A stretch of 64,000 nt of DNA from Polynucleobacter sp. MG-27-Goln-C1 (GCF_018881905.1 NZ_JACVPM010000002.1:124001-188000); one strand, 5' to 3'. Positions 29,454 to 39,140 are shown, counted from the stretch's first letter. Numbers and translations: made by a program. Notes: generated from the letters alone by a model not told the origin.

Positions 29454-29948
29454 ATGAACGCAAACTTATCATTTCTCCGTTATCTAGCGATTGCAATTGT
29501 TACGCTATTGCTAGACCAGTTGAGCAAATGGTCTGCCTTAAGTAATTTGCAGTTAGGTGTGCCTGAACCTGTTTTGCCATTTATGAACTGGCTCCTATTA
29601 TTTAATCCAGGAGCTGCATTTTCCTTTTTAGCGCAGGGCTCTGGTTGGCAACGCTGGTTCTTTACCGGTCTTGGCTTAGCAGCCTCCGCTTATATCCTTT
29701 GGCTACTGCGCAAGAGCTTAGGCGACAAAATGCTCTGCTGGGCCCTCAGCCTCATTCTGGGTGGCGCACTAGGTAATGTCCTCGATCGCATCATGTATGG
29801 CGCTGTAGTAGACTTTATTGACCTGCATTACGCTAATTGGCATTGGCCGGCATTCAATATTGCCGATAGCGCTATATGTATCGGTGCAGCCCTCATCATT
29901 TGGGGTGAGCTACGCAAGTCATTTGGCAAAACCTCCCAATCCCTTTAA
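29454..29948 (+). CDS. lspA: lipoprotein signal peptidase II
   Basis: Inner-membrane aspartyl protease that cleaves prolipoprotein signal peptides after lipidation. 164 residues with four membrane spans (about 8-26, 64-84, 92-108, 133-152). The catalytic pair is Asp120 in AVVDFID and Asp138 in FNIADS; NPGAAFSFLA (51-60) is the family signature. The ileS-lspA pairing is widespread. coaBC follows directly. Confidence 0.95.
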   Translation: MNANLSFLRYLAIAIVTLLLDQLSKWSALSNLQLGVPEPVLPFMNWLLLFNPGAAFSFLAQGSGWQRWFFTGLGLAASAYILWLLRKSLGDKMLCWALSLILGGALGNVLDRIMYGAVVDFIDLHYANWHWPAFNIADSAICIGAALIIWGELRKSFGKTSQSL

Positions 29949-29957
29949 GCTGGCGCC

Positions 29958-31169
29958 ATGCAATCACTTTTAAATAAGAAAATCGTCCTCGGCATCTCCG
30001 GTGGCATTGCAGCCTATAAGTCTGCCGAGCTAGCGCGCCAATTGATGCAAGAAGGTGCGAGCGTACAAGTGGTGATGACAGAAGCCGCTCAACAATTTGT
30101 AACGCCAGTTACCATGCAGGCGCTCACAGGTAACCCGGTATATACCAGCCAGTGGGATAGCAGTATTGCTAACAATATGGCTCATATTGAACTCTCTAGA
30201 GCGGCAGACGCGATTTTGATTGCACCGGCAAGCGCGGATCTCATGGCCAAACTCTCTCTCGGCTTGGCAGATGACTTACTCTCCACTCTTTGCCTAGCAA
30301 GAGATTGCCCCCTGTTACTAGCTCCCGCTATGAATAAGCAGATGTGGGAACACGCAGCAACACAAAGAAGCGCGGAGCGACTCGTCGCGGATAAAGTCAC
30401 ATTACTCGGTCCCGCAAGTGGCTTTCAGGCATGTGGCGAAGTGGGCTACGGACGCATGCTCGAGCCCGCTGAAATTACAGAACAACTCATCGCCTTCTTT
30501 CAGAAGAAACCATTAGTAGGCAAGCGCGTACTCATTACTGCCGGCCCTACCTTTGAAGCGATTGATCCCGTGCGCGGCATCACTAACCGCAGCTCAGGCA
30601 AGATGGGCTTTGCGATCGCACGTGCAGCAGTTGAAGCTGGTGCAGAAGTTCACCTTGTTGCTGGACCTTGTGATTTAGATACCCCACTAGTTGCAACCGG
30701 AAAAATTACTCGTACTAACGTAGTCAGCGCCAAAGAAATGCATGCAGCTACCATGCAATCCTCTGACTGCGATATCTTCTTTGCGGTGGCTGCAGTGGCT
30801 GACTGGGGTATTGCGAAGCCAGCGAAAGAAAAGATTAAACGCCAAGGTAAGCAAGCTCCAAGTTTAGAGTTTGTGGCCAACCCAGACATCCTTGCCGATA
30901 TGGCCAAAACGGTCAAGACCAAAGGCGGTAAAGCGCATCCCTATTGCGTTGGCTTTGCAGCTGAATCCACCGACCTCCAAAAACATTCTGAAGAGAAGCG
31001 TAAGCGCAAAGGCATTCCGATGGTCGTCGGGAACATCGGCCCAGATACTTTTGGTAGCGATCTCAACCAACTCCTCATCATTGATGAGAGCGGTATCAAG
31101 AAAATTGCTAAAGCTGAAAAGCTACAACTTGCACGTCAGCTGATTCAGATAGTCGCTAAAAAAATCTAG
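29958..31169 (+). CDS. coaBC: bifunctional CoaBC (PPC decarboxylase / PPC synthetase)
   Basis: Makes 4'-phosphopantetheine from phosphopantothenate and cysteine in CoA synthesis. 403 residues: N-terminal FMN-binding CoaC with [36 protein letters not shown] (active-site His) and [10 protein letters not shown], then CoaB with [19 protein letters not shown] and [13 protein letters not shown]. It starts 9 bases after lspA. The lspA stop lies within TAAGCT (29946-29951), which ends exactly 6 bases before this ATG, so an internal leaderless transcript is conceivable. Works in the same pathway as panB at 49.9 kb. Confidence 0.95.
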   Translation: MQSLLNKKIVLGISGGIAAYKSAELARQLMQEGASVQVVMTEAAQQFVTPVTMQALTGNPVYTSQWDSSIANNMAHIELSRAADAILIAPASADLMAKLSLGLADDLLSTLCLARDCPLLLAPAMNKQMWEHAATQRSAERLVADKVTLLGPASGFQACGEVGYGRMLEPAEITEQLIAFFQKKPLVGKRVLITAGPTFEAIDPVRGITNRSSGKMGFAIARAAVEAGAEVHLVAGPCDLDTPLVATGKITRTNVVSAKEMHAATMQSSDCDIFFAVAAVADWGIAKPAKEKIKRQGKQAPSLEFVANPDILADMAKTVKTKGGKAHPYCVGFAAESTDLQKHSEEKRKRKGIPMVVGNIGPDTFGSDLNQLLIIDESGIKKIAKAEKLQLARQLIQIVAKKI

Positions 31170-31219
31170 TCTCACCCAAATCTCATTCCAATTATTTTTA
31201 TCCCGCTTTAGGAAATTCT

Positions 31220-31669
31220 ATGCAACAACTTCAAGTCAAAATTCTCGATGAGCGTATGCGCGATCAACTGCCTGCATATGGGACCCCTGGTAGCGCTGGA
31301 TTAGATCTGCGCGCCTGCATTGATGAGGCTATTGAAATTGCGCCAGGACAAACAGTCCTTGTACCAACTGGATTAGCAATTTATGTTGAAGACCCACGCT
31401 ATGCGGCATTCATCCTCCCACGCTCTGGCCTAGGCCATAAGCATGGCATCGTCCTCGGAAATCTAGTGGGTTTAATTGACTCTGACTACCAAGGCCAACT
31501 GATGGTGAGCACTTGGAATCGCGGATCTACCGCATTCAAACTCGAACCGATGGAGCGCCTAGCTCAGCTGGTAGTAATGCCAGTCCAACAAGTAGAACTC
31601 AAAGTCGTAGAGGAGTTCATAGAGAGTAGTCGCGGGGCTGGTGGCTTTGGTAGCACTGGCAGGGCTTAA
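31220..31669 (+). CDS. dut: dUTP diphosphatase
   Basis: Hydrolyses dUTP to dUMP, keeping uracil out of DNA and feeding dTMP synthesis. 149 residues, trimeric type. The five motifs are present: [45 protein letters not shown] and the C-terminal [10 protein letters not shown] arm. TTTAGGAAA precedes the ATG as a Shine-Dalgarno. The stop abuts the stop of the converging repeat-protein gene with no base between. The coaBC-dut order is common. Confidence 0.96.
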   Translation: MQQLQVKILDERMRDQLPAYGTPGSAGLDLRACIDEAIEIAPGQTVLVPTGLAIYVEDPRYAAFILPRSGLGHKHGIVLGNLVGLIDSDYQGQLMVSTWNRGSTAFKLEPMERLAQLVVMPVQQVELKVVEEFIESSRGAGGFGSTGRA

Positions 31670-32464
31670 TCATCTATTAATGATGGCGCGCGGAAGCGTT
31701 CCTCGAGTATCAATGATCGTTTTATACCCGGTAACTGGATCAACAGTCTCCGTGTAGGCACCCAATCGGTTGGCTGACGCAAGCTGCTGAGGTTTTTCAT
31801 ATTGAGTAGATTGAGCCTTCTGTAAATCCCTCTCTTGCTGTTGGCGCAACCTAATGCAACTAGGCGCTGCCGCAGAATACTTGCTGGTACATTTAATCGC
31901 TAAAGCATCTTCATGCATACCCGCCTGATCAAATGATCTCGCCGCCTCAAAGGTCATACATTCAGTTGCCTCCCAGGATGAGCCGGCACTAAAACCAAAG
32001 AGCACTGCAGTACCTCCAATCGATGTAGATCCCATGCATGGAGCAGTGGGGTGATTGGCCGGAGAAAAGGCTGTAGCAACAGGAATCTTAGGGGCAACAT
32101 AGGTTGATGTGATGGTTGTATTCCCTGACGTATTACCTTGGGAGCTTGAGGCACCGGAAGTAGTATTGCCAACCGATCCGCCAGCTGAGGTGGAGGCGCC
32201 CGTTGTTAAATTACCTACAGATCCGCCGGCACCACCAGCCGATGTTGACGCTCCTGTTGTAAGGTTACCAACCGATCCACCAGCACCGCCGGCTGAAGTG
32301 GAGGCGCCCGTAGATAGACTACCCACGCTTGAAACGGAATTACTCAGAGGGCTACTAGTAACAGCGCCACCGGTAGTGCCACCGGTAGTGTCGACTGTAA
32401 TTTGCGCATAAGGCTTGCTAAACACGAGTGCGATCAAACTTGCCAGTGCAAGTTTTTTTAACAT
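31670..32464 (-). CDS. secreted Gly/Ser/Thr repeat protein of unknown function
   Basis: 264 residues; I do not recognise a named family. A signal peptide (1-20, ending PYA) is followed by a low-complexity region with four tandem units at 46-63, 64-81, 82-96 and 97-111, each beginning SVG and carrying TGASTSAGG or a close variant. A compact C-terminal domain with four cysteines (143, 169, 192, 203) follows: CMGSTSIGG, FGFSAGSSWEATEC, then a helix with EDALAIKC and a Gln/Lys-rich helix. This Cys/Gly layout recalls small secreted proteins often seen in phage and prophage genomes, but I cannot name them. The start has GAAAAT 6 bases upstream and no Shine-Dalgarno. Its neighbours are housekeeping genes with no phage signs. 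Confidence 0.75.
   Translation of the reverse strand: MLKKLALASLIALVFSKPYAQITVDTTGGTTGGAVTSSPLSNSVSSVGSLSTGASTSAGGAGGSVGNLTTGASTSAGGAGGSVGNLTTGASTSAGGSVGNTTSGASSSQGNTSGNTTITSTYVAPKIPVATAFSPANHPTAPCMGSTSIGGTAVLFGFSAGSSWEATECMTFEAARSFDQAGMHEDALAIKCTSKYSAAAPSCIRLRQQQERDLQKAQSTQYEKPQQLASANRLGAYTETVDPVTGYKTIIDTRGTLPRAIINR
32132..32329 (-). repeat. tandem repeat encoding SVGxLxTGASTSAGG units
   Basis: Four in-frame tandem units of 54, 54, 45 and 45 bases inside the repeat-protein gene. The first three are nearly identical at the protein level; the fourth is diverged. Copy number may vary between strains by slippage. Confidence 0.85.
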
Positions 32465-32579
32465 ATAAGAATTTTCTGTGGGGGTGAGACCTACTCTAAT
32501 TCGCTAGAGAGGACGACTGTTACGCGAGGTTGAAAAGCCCAGTGCTGTAACAGTTATCAGCCTTGGATTGCCCTCAAGA

Positions 32580-32667
32580 TACTCTCTAAGTGCAACAATA
32601 GATACAACTCATTGATAAAGGCAATCTAGATGCCTGAATGATGGGTTAATGGGTGATTTAGAGAGTA
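32580..32667. other. nested inverted repeats, possible structured RNA
   Basis: A 10-base perfect inverted repeat, TACTCTCTAA (32580-32589) and TTAGAGAGTA (32658-32667), encloses a smaller hairpin AGGCA (32619-32623) / TGCCT (32631-32635). On the plus strand the outer stem extends to 12 pairs with a G-U and a U-A pair. A second repeat lies nearby, ACTGTTAC (32516-32523) / GTAACAGT (32547-32554). No reading frame explains the stretch. A minus-strand TATAAT at 32692-32687 would make these stems part of a long leader for the repeat-protein gene; a separate small RNA is the alternative. Confidence 0.3.
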
Positions 32668-32692
32668 AAAATAGTTATGTCAGATCATTATA

Positions 32693-32719
32693 AAAAGCAA
32701 AAACCACCCGAAGGTGGCC
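32693..32719 (-). terminator. clpA terminator with TTCG tetraloop
   Basis: On the minus strand CCACC-TTCG-GGTGG (32717-32704) is followed by TTTTTGCTTTTT, about 40 bases past the clpA stop. The UUCG loop is unusually stable. Confidence 0.85.
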
Positions 32720-32755
32720 TTTGCTGACCAATCAATGCATCACAGGTAGAAGCGT

Positions 32756-35062
32756 TTAAATTTCCTCAACTGGTGCTACATCAGCTTTTGGTCTCTTACC
32801 CGGAATCACTGGGGCATCAAACTGCAACTGAACTTTGCCATCACTATCAATGTCAACGTCAACATGACCACCTTGCGCCAATTTTCCAAAAAGTAGTTCA
32901 TCAGCCAAGGCTTTACGCACCGTATCTTGAATGATGCGTTGCATTGGTCTTGCACCCATGAGTGGATCAAAGCCATGTTTAGCTAAATGTGCACGTAATG
33001 CCGGGCTAAATGTGGCGTCTACCTTCTTCTCGTGGAGTTGCTCTTCTAGCTGCATTAAGAACTTATCCACCACGCGCATGATGATGGTCTCATCAAGTGC
33101 TTTGAAGGAAACAATCGCATCCAAACGGTTACGGAACTCTGGCGTAAAGAACTTCTTAATGTCCGCCATCTCATCGCCAGACTCACGCGCATTGGTGAAG
33201 CCGATTGTGGACTTCTGCATCGCTTCTGCGCCAGCATTCGTGGTCATGATGATGATCACATTACGGAAGTCAGTCTTGCGACCATTGTTATCCGTAAGAG
33301 TGCCGTGATCCATTACTTGCAAGAGAATATTGAAAATATCTGGATGAGCCTTTTCAATCTCATCGAGCAAGAGAACGCAATGTGGCTTCTTATTGACGGC
33401 CTCAGTTAGCAATCCACCTTGATCAAAGCCTACATACCCCGGAGGCGCACCGATTAAGCGGCTAACTGCATGACGCTCCATATACTCAGACATATCAAAG
33501 CGGAGAAGCTCAATACCCAAGATGTAAGCAAGCTGTTTAGCAACCTCAGTCTTACCCACACCAGTTGGGCCAGAGAATAAGAATGATCCAATTGGTCTAT
33601 CAATCTTGCCAAGACCAGCACGAGTCATCTTAATAGCGCTCGCCAATGCCTCAATTGCAGGATCTTGACCGAACACCACACTCTTAATATCGCGATCTAA
33701 TGTTTGCAGCTTGCTACGATCGTCCACAGTTACAGACTGTGGCGGTATGCGAGCAATCTTCGCAACGATCTCTTCAATTTCTGGGCGGCCAATGGTTTTC
33801 TTCTGCTTAGACTTCGGCAGAATGCGTTGTGCAGCGCCAGCCTCATCAATCACATCAATCGCCTTATCAGGCAGATGGCGATCATTGATGTAGCGCGAAG
33901 ATAGTTCAGCCGCAGCTACCAAAGCGGCGGAAGCGTATTTAACGCCGTGATGCTCTTCGAAGCGTGACTTCAAACCACGCAAGATTTGCACTGTCTGATC
34001 GACGGTTGGCTCAACTACATCAACCTTCTGGAAGCGGCGTGAGAGCGCTGCATCTTTTTCGAAAATGCCGCGGTACTCAGTAAAGGTAGTTGCACCAATA
34101 CATTTGAGCTGACCATTTGATAGTGCAGGCTTTAGCAAATTGCTCGCATCCAAGGTGCCGCCCGATGCAGCGCCTGCACCGATCAAGGTATGGATCTCAT
34201 CAATAAATAAAACGCCATGTGCGCTGTCTTTTAAAGACTTAAGCACACTCTTTAAGCGTTGCTCAAAATCTCCACGATACTTAGTGCCCGCCAATAGCGC
34301 GCCCATGTCCAATGAATAGACCGTGGCATCAGCCAAGATCTCAGGGACATCGCCTTTCACAATTCTCCAGGCTAGGCCTTCAGCAATTGCAGTCTTACCC
34401 ACACCAGCCTCACCTACCAATAACGGATTATTTTTACGGCGACGGCACAGCACCTGAATCACACGCTCAACCTCACTATCGCGCCCAATCAGCGGATCAA
34501 TCTTGCCCTGTTTGGCCAAGACATTAAGGTTCTGGGTATATTGCTCTAAAGGACTCTCTTTGCCACCGGACGATGCATCTTCTGTTTCTTGGGCAGCCTC
34601 AGCAGGCTTCACGCTCTCGGTTTGATCTTTGCGTACACCGTGACTAATAAAGTTCACTACATCCAAACGAGTTACACCTTGCTGTTGCAAGAAGTACACC
34701 GCATGCGAATCTTTTTCACCAAAGATAGCTACGAGCACATTAGCACCGGTAACTTCTTTCTTACCATTTGAGGTGGATTGCACATGCATGATAGCGCGTT
34801 GAATCACACGCTGAAAACCTAAGGTTGGCTGCGTATCCACTTCATCATTGCCGGGGACAACGGGTGTGTTGTCATTAATAAAGTTTTTAAGTTGCGCACG
34901 CAGCTCAGCAATATTGACAGCGCAAGCTTTTAAAACCTCAACTGCGGTTGCGTTATCTAGCAATGCGGCAAGCAAATGCTCGACCGTAATAAATTCATGT
35001 CTTGATGCTCGTGCGTCAACAAACGCCATGTGCAAACTGACTTCTAGTTCCTGGGCAATCAT
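32756..35062 (-). CDS. clpA: ATP-dependent Clp protease ATP-binding subunit ClpA
   Basis: AAA+ unfoldase that feeds ClpP; 768 residues from the ATG at 35062. N-terminal Clp repeat domain (1-145), first AAA+ module with GEAGVGKT (217-224), second with GPTGVGKT, and a ClpP-docking loop as IGFTN in the second module. The ORF extends upstream to 35164, but [14 protein letters not shown] is the family start, and this ATG overlaps the clpS stop by 4 bases. It lacks the coiled-coil M domain of ClpB. Its terminator is at 32693-32719. Confidence 0.95.
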   Translation of the reverse strand: MIAQELEVSLHMAFVDARASRHEFITVEHLLAALLDNATAVEVLKACAVNIAELRAQLKNFINDNTPVVPGNDEVDTQPTLGFQRVIQRAIMHVQSTSNGKKEVTGANVLVAIFGEKDSHAVYFLQQQGVTRLDVVNFISHGVRKDQTESVKPAEAAQETEDASSGGKESPLEQYTQNLNVLAKQGKIDPLIGRDSEVERVIQVLCRRRKNNPLLVGEAGVGKTAIAEGLAWRIVKGDVPEILADATVYSLDMGALLAGTKYRGDFEQRLKSVLKSLKDSAHGVLFIDEIHTLIGAGAASGGTLDASNLLKPALSNGQLKCIGATTFTEYRGIFEKDAALSRRFQKVDVVEPTVDQTVQILRGLKSRFEEHHGVKYASAALVAAAELSSRYINDRHLPDKAIDVIDEAGAAQRILPKSKQKKTIGRPEIEEIVAKIARIPPQSVTVDDRSKLQTLDRDIKSVVFGQDPAIEALASAIKMTRAGLGKIDRPIGSFLFSGPTGVGKTEVAKQLAYILGIELLRFDMSEYMERHAVSRLIGAPPGYVGFDQGGLLTEAVNKKPHCVLLLDEIEKAHPDIFNILLQVMDHGTLTDNNGRKTDFRNVIIIMTTNAGAEAMQKSTIGFTNARESGDEMADIKKFFTPEFRNRLDAIVSFKALDETIIMRVVDKFLMQLEEQLHEKKVDATFSPALRAHLAKHGFDPLMGARPMQRIIQDTVRKALADELLFGKLAQGGHVDVDIDSDGKVQLQFDAPVIPGKRPKADVAPVEEI

Positions 35063-35406
35063 GCTTCCTCCATAGTGCACTGTAGTGGGTGACCCGCTTC
35101 GCGGGATAGCTCGATAACTTGATGCACTTTTGTTGCTGCAACATCCCGTGTAAATACACCGCAAATGCCTTTGCCAACTAAATGAACCTGCAACATGATC
35201 CGTGTAGCTGTCTCATGATCTTTATTAAAATACTCCTGAATAACCATCACCACAAATTCCATTGGCGTGTAATCGTCATTCAATAGTAAAACTTTATACA
35301 TCGAAGGCGCTTTTAGTTTCTCGGCCTGCTTTTCGAGAAGAATGGTGTCTTCGATGTGGGGGTTGTTTGGATTGCCAACCGTGGGATTTTTCGTTGTACG
35401 ACTCAT
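35059..35406 (-). CDS. clpS: ClpA adaptor protein ClpS
   Basis: Adaptor that delivers N-degron substrates to ClpA; 115 residues. Signature [20 protein letters not shown] holds the substrate-pocket Asn-Asp pair, followed by [17 protein letters not shown]. The ORF begins earlier at 35460, but MSRTTKNP at 35406 fits. TAGAAT (35419-35414) lies 7 bases before this ATG and no Shine-Dalgarno is seen, so the clpS-clpA mRNA may start at the ATG. The stop overlaps clpA by 4 bases. Confidence 0.94.
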   Translation of the reverse strand: MSRTTKNPTVGNPNNPHIEDTILLEKQAEKLKAPSMYKVLLLNDDYTPMEFVVMVIQEYFNKDHETATRIMLQVHLVGKGICGVFTRDVAATKVHQVIELSREAGHPLQCTMEEA

Positions 35407-35486
35407 GAGAAACATTCTAAACACAGATATAAAAATTTGGATTTGAGGGCTTTGTTGCAAAAAACCATCAAGAAAGGGCTCTTAAC

Positions 35487-35505
35487 CCCATATTGGGGCA
35501 TTTTT
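35487..35505 (+). terminator. small hairpin before the csp promoter
   Basis: CCCCA-TAT-TGGGG followed by CATTTTT. The stem is short; it may be a weak terminator or part of a regulatory region. There is no clear plus-strand gene directly upstream for it to end. Confidence 0.35.
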
Positions 35506-35551
35506 CGATAAAAAAAGGGGGCTTTATAAGTAACTATCTTTGCCCTACCCC

Positions 35552-35580
35552 TTGACACCCCACCATAAAGGGCAAACAAT
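35552..35580 (+). promoter_or_regulatory. sigma-70 promoter of the cold-shock gene
   Basis: Consensus -35 TTGACA (35552-35557), 17-base spacer, AACAAT (35575-35580). Transcription from here would give a leader of about 100 bases before the csp ATG at 35691, as is usual for cold-shock genes. The inverted repeat CCTACCCC (35544-35551) / GGGGTAGG (35584-35591) brackets the promoter exactly. Confidence 0.6.
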
Positions 35581-35690
35581 CAGGGGGTAGGCTTTATTTA
35601 AGGTCCTATTTAGGCGTGTTGTAGAGCGAGACTGATTAAAAAGTATTCACCCTCATCACGGTTGTTTTAAGTTTATGTAATGGAGTTCGC

Positions 35691-35894
35691 ATGGCGACCG
35701 GAATTGTTAAGTGGTTCAATGATGCAAAAGGTTTTGGCTTTATCAAACCTGATGATGGTGAAGAAGAGTTGTTTGCGCATTTCAGCGCAATCACAATGCC
35801 TGGGTTCAAAACCCTCAAGGAAAACCAAAAGGTAACGTTTGACATTACCCAAGGCCCTAAAGGCAAACAAGCTACTAATATCCAAGCAGCTTAA
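35691..35894 (+). CDS. cold-shock protein, CspA family
   Basis: 67-residue single OB-fold RNA/DNA-binding protein. RNP1 is KGFGFIKP (13-20) and RNP2 is LFAHFSAI (27-34), with [14 protein letters not shown] at the start. Shine-Dalgarno ATGGAG lies 6-7 bases before the ATG. The long leader and flanking inverted repeats suggest post-transcriptional control. Which csp paralogue it is cannot be told. A strong terminator follows. Confidence 0.95.
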   Translation: MATGIVKWFNDAKGFGFIKPDDGEEELFAHFSAITMPGFKTLKENQKVTFDITQGPKGKQATNIQAA

Positions 35895-35913
35895 TCTGCT
35901 TTAGATCATTATT

Positions 35914-35946
35914 AAAAACCCAGGACTTGTTCCTGGGTTTTTTTTC
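35914..35946 (+). terminator. rho-independent terminator of csp
   Basis: AAAAACCCAGGA (35914-35925) pairs with TCCTGGGTTTTT (35931-35942); a run of T follows. Confidence 0.93.
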
Positions 35947-36016
35947 GCCTGTGTTTTCTGGGTTTACCAGCCCTGCCTTAGAATTAACCCCACTCACACC
36001 AATCACTTAAAACACC

Positions 36017-36472
36017 ATGCGTTTACCTAAGATTAAGCAATTCATTTTTTCAATGGCAGCGATTGTCGGCATATTTTCAAGCGCCACCTTTGCACAGCAG
36101 AATATTGGCTTGCCTATGATTGAACTCAAGACTGGAATCTACCGCATTCAGGCAGAGCTAGCGGATACGCCCAAGGCCCGTGAAGTTGGGCTCATGAATC
36201 GCACGAGTATGCCCACTAACTCCGGCATGCTTTTTATCTTCGAGCAAAAGGCAGGGCATTGCTTTTGGATGAACAACACCAAGATTCCTTTATCGATTGC
36301 TTTCATTGCTGATGACGGCAAGATTGTGAATATCGAAGAGATGCAGGCTGAGACTACCAACAACCACTGCCCTAAGGCGGCAGTACGCTATGCACTAGAG
36401 ATGAATAAACAGTGGTTCTCTGAGAGGGTCATCGTGCCTGGTACATTCATTCAAGGGCTACCCAAGAAATAA
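36017..36472 (+). CDS. exported DUF192 protein
   Basis: 151 residues with an N-terminal signal peptide (about 1-26, cut near TFA-QQ) and a DUF192 domain: IQAELADTPKAREVGLMNRTSMPTNSGMLFIF (in parts), then CFWMNNTKIPLSIAFIADDGKIV. Function of the family is unknown. It stands alone between a csp gene and the converging ppnP. TAGAAT at 35980-35985 may be its -10. The terminator at 36496-36523 follows. Confidence 0.88.
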   Translation: MRLPKIKQFIFSMAAIVGIFSSATFAQQNIGLPMIELKTGIYRIQAELADTPKAREVGLMNRTSMPTNSGMLFIFEQKAGHCFWMNNTKIPLSIAFIADDGKIVNIEEMQAETTNNHCPKAAVRYALEMNKQWFSERVIVPGTFIQGLPKK

Positions 36473-36495
36473 GAGACTTCTTGTAGCTATAAAAC

Positions 36496-36528
36496 AAAAA
36501 TGCAGACCGAGGTCTGCATTTTTTTTTG
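36496..36528. terminator. bidirectional terminator, DUF192 gene / ppnP
   Basis: AAAAATGCAGACC (36496-36508) pairs with GGTCTGCATTTTT (36511-36523), followed by more T on the plus strand. It lies between converging genes. Confidence 0.9.
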
Positions 36529-36565
36529 GATACAAGAGAAATTCTTCTCTTGCTTGCTCGCTTAC

Positions 36566-36871
36566 TTATTCAAAGTGGCAAACATAGTGCACTGGAGACT
36601 CAGCGCGAATGATGAAATAACCACCCTTTTCCACTTCCCAGCTTTGACCAGCCGTGAACTCCACTTCTGGAGCGCCGTTGATGCTAACAAAGGCATTGCC
36701 ATCAACCACTTCCATGATTTCTTTAGTGCTGAGGTCAAAACGTAAAGTGCTCGGCAATACAACGCCAACTGACTTGCGAATGCCGTTTGGCAAAGTCACG
36801 GTATGGGATACGCACTTACCATCGAAAAATACATTGGCTTTTTTGCCTACAGAAACTTGATCAAATTGCAT
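36566..36871 (-). CDS. ppnP: pyrimidine/purine nucleoside phosphorylase PpnP
   Basis: 101-residue single-cupin protein (formerly DUF1255/YaiE). PpnP phosphorolyses several nucleosides to base and ribose-1-phosphate. The sequence shows FDQVSVGKKANVFFDGKCVSHTV (in parts), GIRKSVGVVLPS, TKEIMEVVDG and FIIRAESPVHYVCHF, the typical cupin beta pattern and full family length. AGAAAG upstream of the ATG may be the ribosome-binding site. Confidence 0.88.
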   Translation of the reverse strand: MQFDQVSVGKKANVFFDGKCVSHTVTLPNGIRKSVGVVLPSTLRFDLSTKEIMEVVDGNAFVSINGAPEVEFTAGQSWEVEKGGYFIIRAESPVHYVCHFE

Positions 36872-36916
36872 CTTTATTCTTTCTAATCTGAATTACTGCT
36901 TAGTTATTTATCTAAA

Positions 36917-38146
36917 TTATTTTGCACGCTTACGTCTTGCAGTTTCAGCAATTCGCATACGCAAAGCATTGAGCTTAATGAATCCACCAGCATCAGCTTG
37001 GTTATAGGCGCCACCGTCATCATCAAATGTGGCGATAGTCTGATCAAACAGCGTGTTTGCTGAATCACGTGAAATCACCGAGACAGATCCTTTGTAGAGC
37101 TTCAGGCGCACAACACCATTGACCATCTGTTGTGTGTGATCAATCAAGGTTTGTAATGCGAGGCGCTCTGGCGCCCACCATAAACCGTTGTAGATCAAGC
37201 TAGCGTAACGTGGCATCAAGTCATCCTTGAGGTGAGCTACTTCACGATCCAAGGTAATACTCTCAATACCGCGGTGTGCCTTCAATAAGATTGTGCCGCC
37301 AGGGGTTTCATAGCAGCCACGGCTCTTCATGCCTACGAAGCGGTTCTCAACTAAGTCAAGACGACCAATGCCATGCATTCCACCGATACGATTGAGCTCA
37401 GCCAACAACTCGTGCGGCTTGTAAGTCTTGCCATTGATTGCCACTGGATCACCAGCGCGGAATTCAATTTCAATAATTTCTGGGGCGTCGGGAGCTTTCT
37501 CAGGAGACACCGTCCAACGCCACATAGATTCTTCTGCTTCAGCATTTGGGTTCTCGAGATGACGACCTTCGTAACTGATATGTAACAAGTTGGCATCCAT
37601 AGAATATGGTGAGCCGCCTTGCTTATGTTTCATCTCGACTGGGATGCCATGCTTTTCTGCATAGGCCATCAATTTTTCACGAGAGAGCAAATCCCATTCA
37701 CGCCATGGAGCGATTACTTTGATTCCCGGCTCAAGTGCGTAGTAACCCAGCTCAAAACGCACCTGGTCATTACCTTTACCAGTGGCACCGTGAGAAACAG
37801 AGTCCGCACCAGTCTGACGAGCAATTTCAATTTGACGTTTAGCAATCAATGGACGTGCGATAGAAGTACCTAAAAGATACTCACCTTCGTAAATCGTATT
37901 AGCGCGGAACATGGGGAATACAAAGTCACGTACAAACTCTTCACGCAAGTCATCGATAAAAATATTTTCTGGCTTGATGCCAAACTGGAGTGCTTTAGCA
38001 CGTGCTGGCTCAAGCTCTTCACCCTGACCTAAATCAGCAGTAAAGGTAACGATCTCACATTGATACGTATCTTGAAGCCACTTCAAGATCACGCTAGTGT
38101 CAAGACCACCGGAATACGCTAGAACTACTTTTTTAATATCAGACAT
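36917..38146 (-). CDS. argG: argininosuccinate synthase
   Basis: Joins citrulline and aspartate with ATP in arginine synthesis. 409 residues. The PP-loop is [15 protein letters not shown] (9-23). [15 protein letters not shown], the citrulline-binding [14 protein letters not shown] and [19 protein letters not shown] are further signatures of the ArgG family. It lies 46 bases downstream of argF on the same strand, so the two probably form an argF-argG operon. Confidence 0.96.
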   Translation of the reverse strand: MSDIKKVVLAYSGGLDTSVILKWLQDTYQCEIVTFTADLGQGEELEPARAKALQFGIKPENIFIDDLREEFVRDFVFPMFRANTIYEGEYLLGTSIARPLIAKRQIEIARQTGADSVSHGATGKGNDQVRFELGYYALEPGIKVIAPWREWDLLSREKLMAYAEKHGIPVEMKHKQGGSPYSMDANLLHISYEGRHLENPNAEAEESMWRWTVSPEKAPDAPEIIEIEFRAGDPVAINGKTYKPHELLAELNRIGGMHGIGRLDLVENRFVGMKSRGCYETPGGTILLKAHRGIESITLDREVAHLKDDLMPRYASLIYNGLWWAPERLALQTLIDHTQQMVNGVVRLKLYKGSVSVISRDSANTLFDQTIATFDDDGGAYNQADAGGFIKLNALRMRIAETARRKRAK

Positions 38147-38192
38147 GATTTCTTTTCAATTAAAAATGAACCAAAACAAATTACTTAAACAA

Positions 38193-39140
38193 TTAATCCA
38201 GACGGCCACAGAGTAAATACTCCATCAAAGCCTTTTGAACATGCAAACGGTTTTCAGCCTCTTCCCAAACAATGCTTTGAGGGCCATCAATCACTTCTGC
38301 AGAAACCTCTTCACCTCGATGTGCTGGCAAGCAATGCATAAACAAAGCATCTGGCTTAGCCAAAGACATCAACTCTCCATCCACCATCCAGTCTTTAAAA
38401 GCAGCCATACGAGAAGTATTTTCATCCTCATAGCCCATGCTGGTCCATACATCAGTAGTCACCAAGTCAGCACCTTTGCAGGCGTCTTTTGGATCAGCGC
38501 AAATTGTCAGATGCTTTAACGCTTTCTCAGTCAATCTAGAGTCATCTAGCTGATAACCGCCGGGAGCAGAGAAACGTATTTGAAAGTCCAAGCACTCCGC
38601 CGCCTGAATCCAGGTGTAAGCCATATTGTTGGCATCACCCACCCAAGCAACTGTTTTACCTTGGATCGGACCGCGTGCCTCTACAAAGGTAAAGATATCG
38701 GCCAATACTTGGCAAGGATGGTATTCATTAGTTAGGCCATTGATCACAGGCACGCGAGAATTGGCAGCAAAGCGCTCAATAATCTCTTGGCCAAAAGTGC
38801 GGATCATGATGATGTCAGTCATCCTGGAAATCACCTGCGCAGCGTCCTCTACAGGCTCGCCACGACCCAACTGGGTGTCACGGGTGTTCAGGTATACGGC
38901 ATGCCCGCCAAGCTGGTGTATGCCCGCTTCAAACGAAAGGCGAGTTCGAGTCGAATGCTTCTCAAAGATCATCGCCAGAGTGCGGTCGTGCAAAGGATGC
39001 CAAGTCTCATAACTTTTGAACTTGGTCTTAAGCCAAGCAGAGCGCTTCAGGAGATAGTCGTACTCTTCGCGCGTCAGGTCAGCAAACTGCAAGTAATGCT
39101 TAACCTGGCCAGGCACTTGAGGCTTTGCCAAAGATGTCAT
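38193..39140 (-). CDS. argF: ornithine carbamoyltransferase
   Basis: Makes citrulline from ornithine and carbamoyl phosphate. 315 residues from the ATG at 39140. Signatures: STRTRLSFEAG (carbamoyl-phosphate site), HPCQVLADIFTF, VAWVGDANNMA and HCLPAHRGEEV (ornithine/catalytic Cys loop). An earlier in-frame ATG at 39173 would add 11 residues; the later one better matches the family's MxKPxxxKHYLQF start and has AGAAAG upstream. Operon with argG. Confidence 0.94.
   Translation of the reverse strand: MTSLAKPQVPGQVKHYLQFADLTREEYDYLLKRSAWLKTKFKSYETWHPLHDRTLAMIFEKHSTRTRLSFEAGIHQLGGHAVYLNTRDTQLGRGEPVEDAAQVISRMTDIIMIRTFGQEIIERFAANSRVPVINGLTNEYHPCQVLADIFTFVEARGPIQGKTVAWVGDANNMAYTWIQAAECLDFQIRFSAPGGYQLDDSRLTEKALKHLTICADPKDACKGADLVTTDVWTSMGYEDENTSRMAAFKDWMVDGELMSLAKPDALFMHCLPAHRGEEVSAEVIDGPQSIVWEEAENRLHVQKALMEYLLCGRLD

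Noticed and set aside
32132..32329. Tandem repeats considered as a possible CRISPR array
   Set aside because: The units are contiguous, in frame and translated, with no spacers and no cas genes nearby.
35401..35460. Possible sigma-32 promoter in front of clpS
   Set aside because: A CTCAAA stretch is present but no CCCCAT box at the right distance; TAGAAT 7 bases from the ATG is a better explanation.
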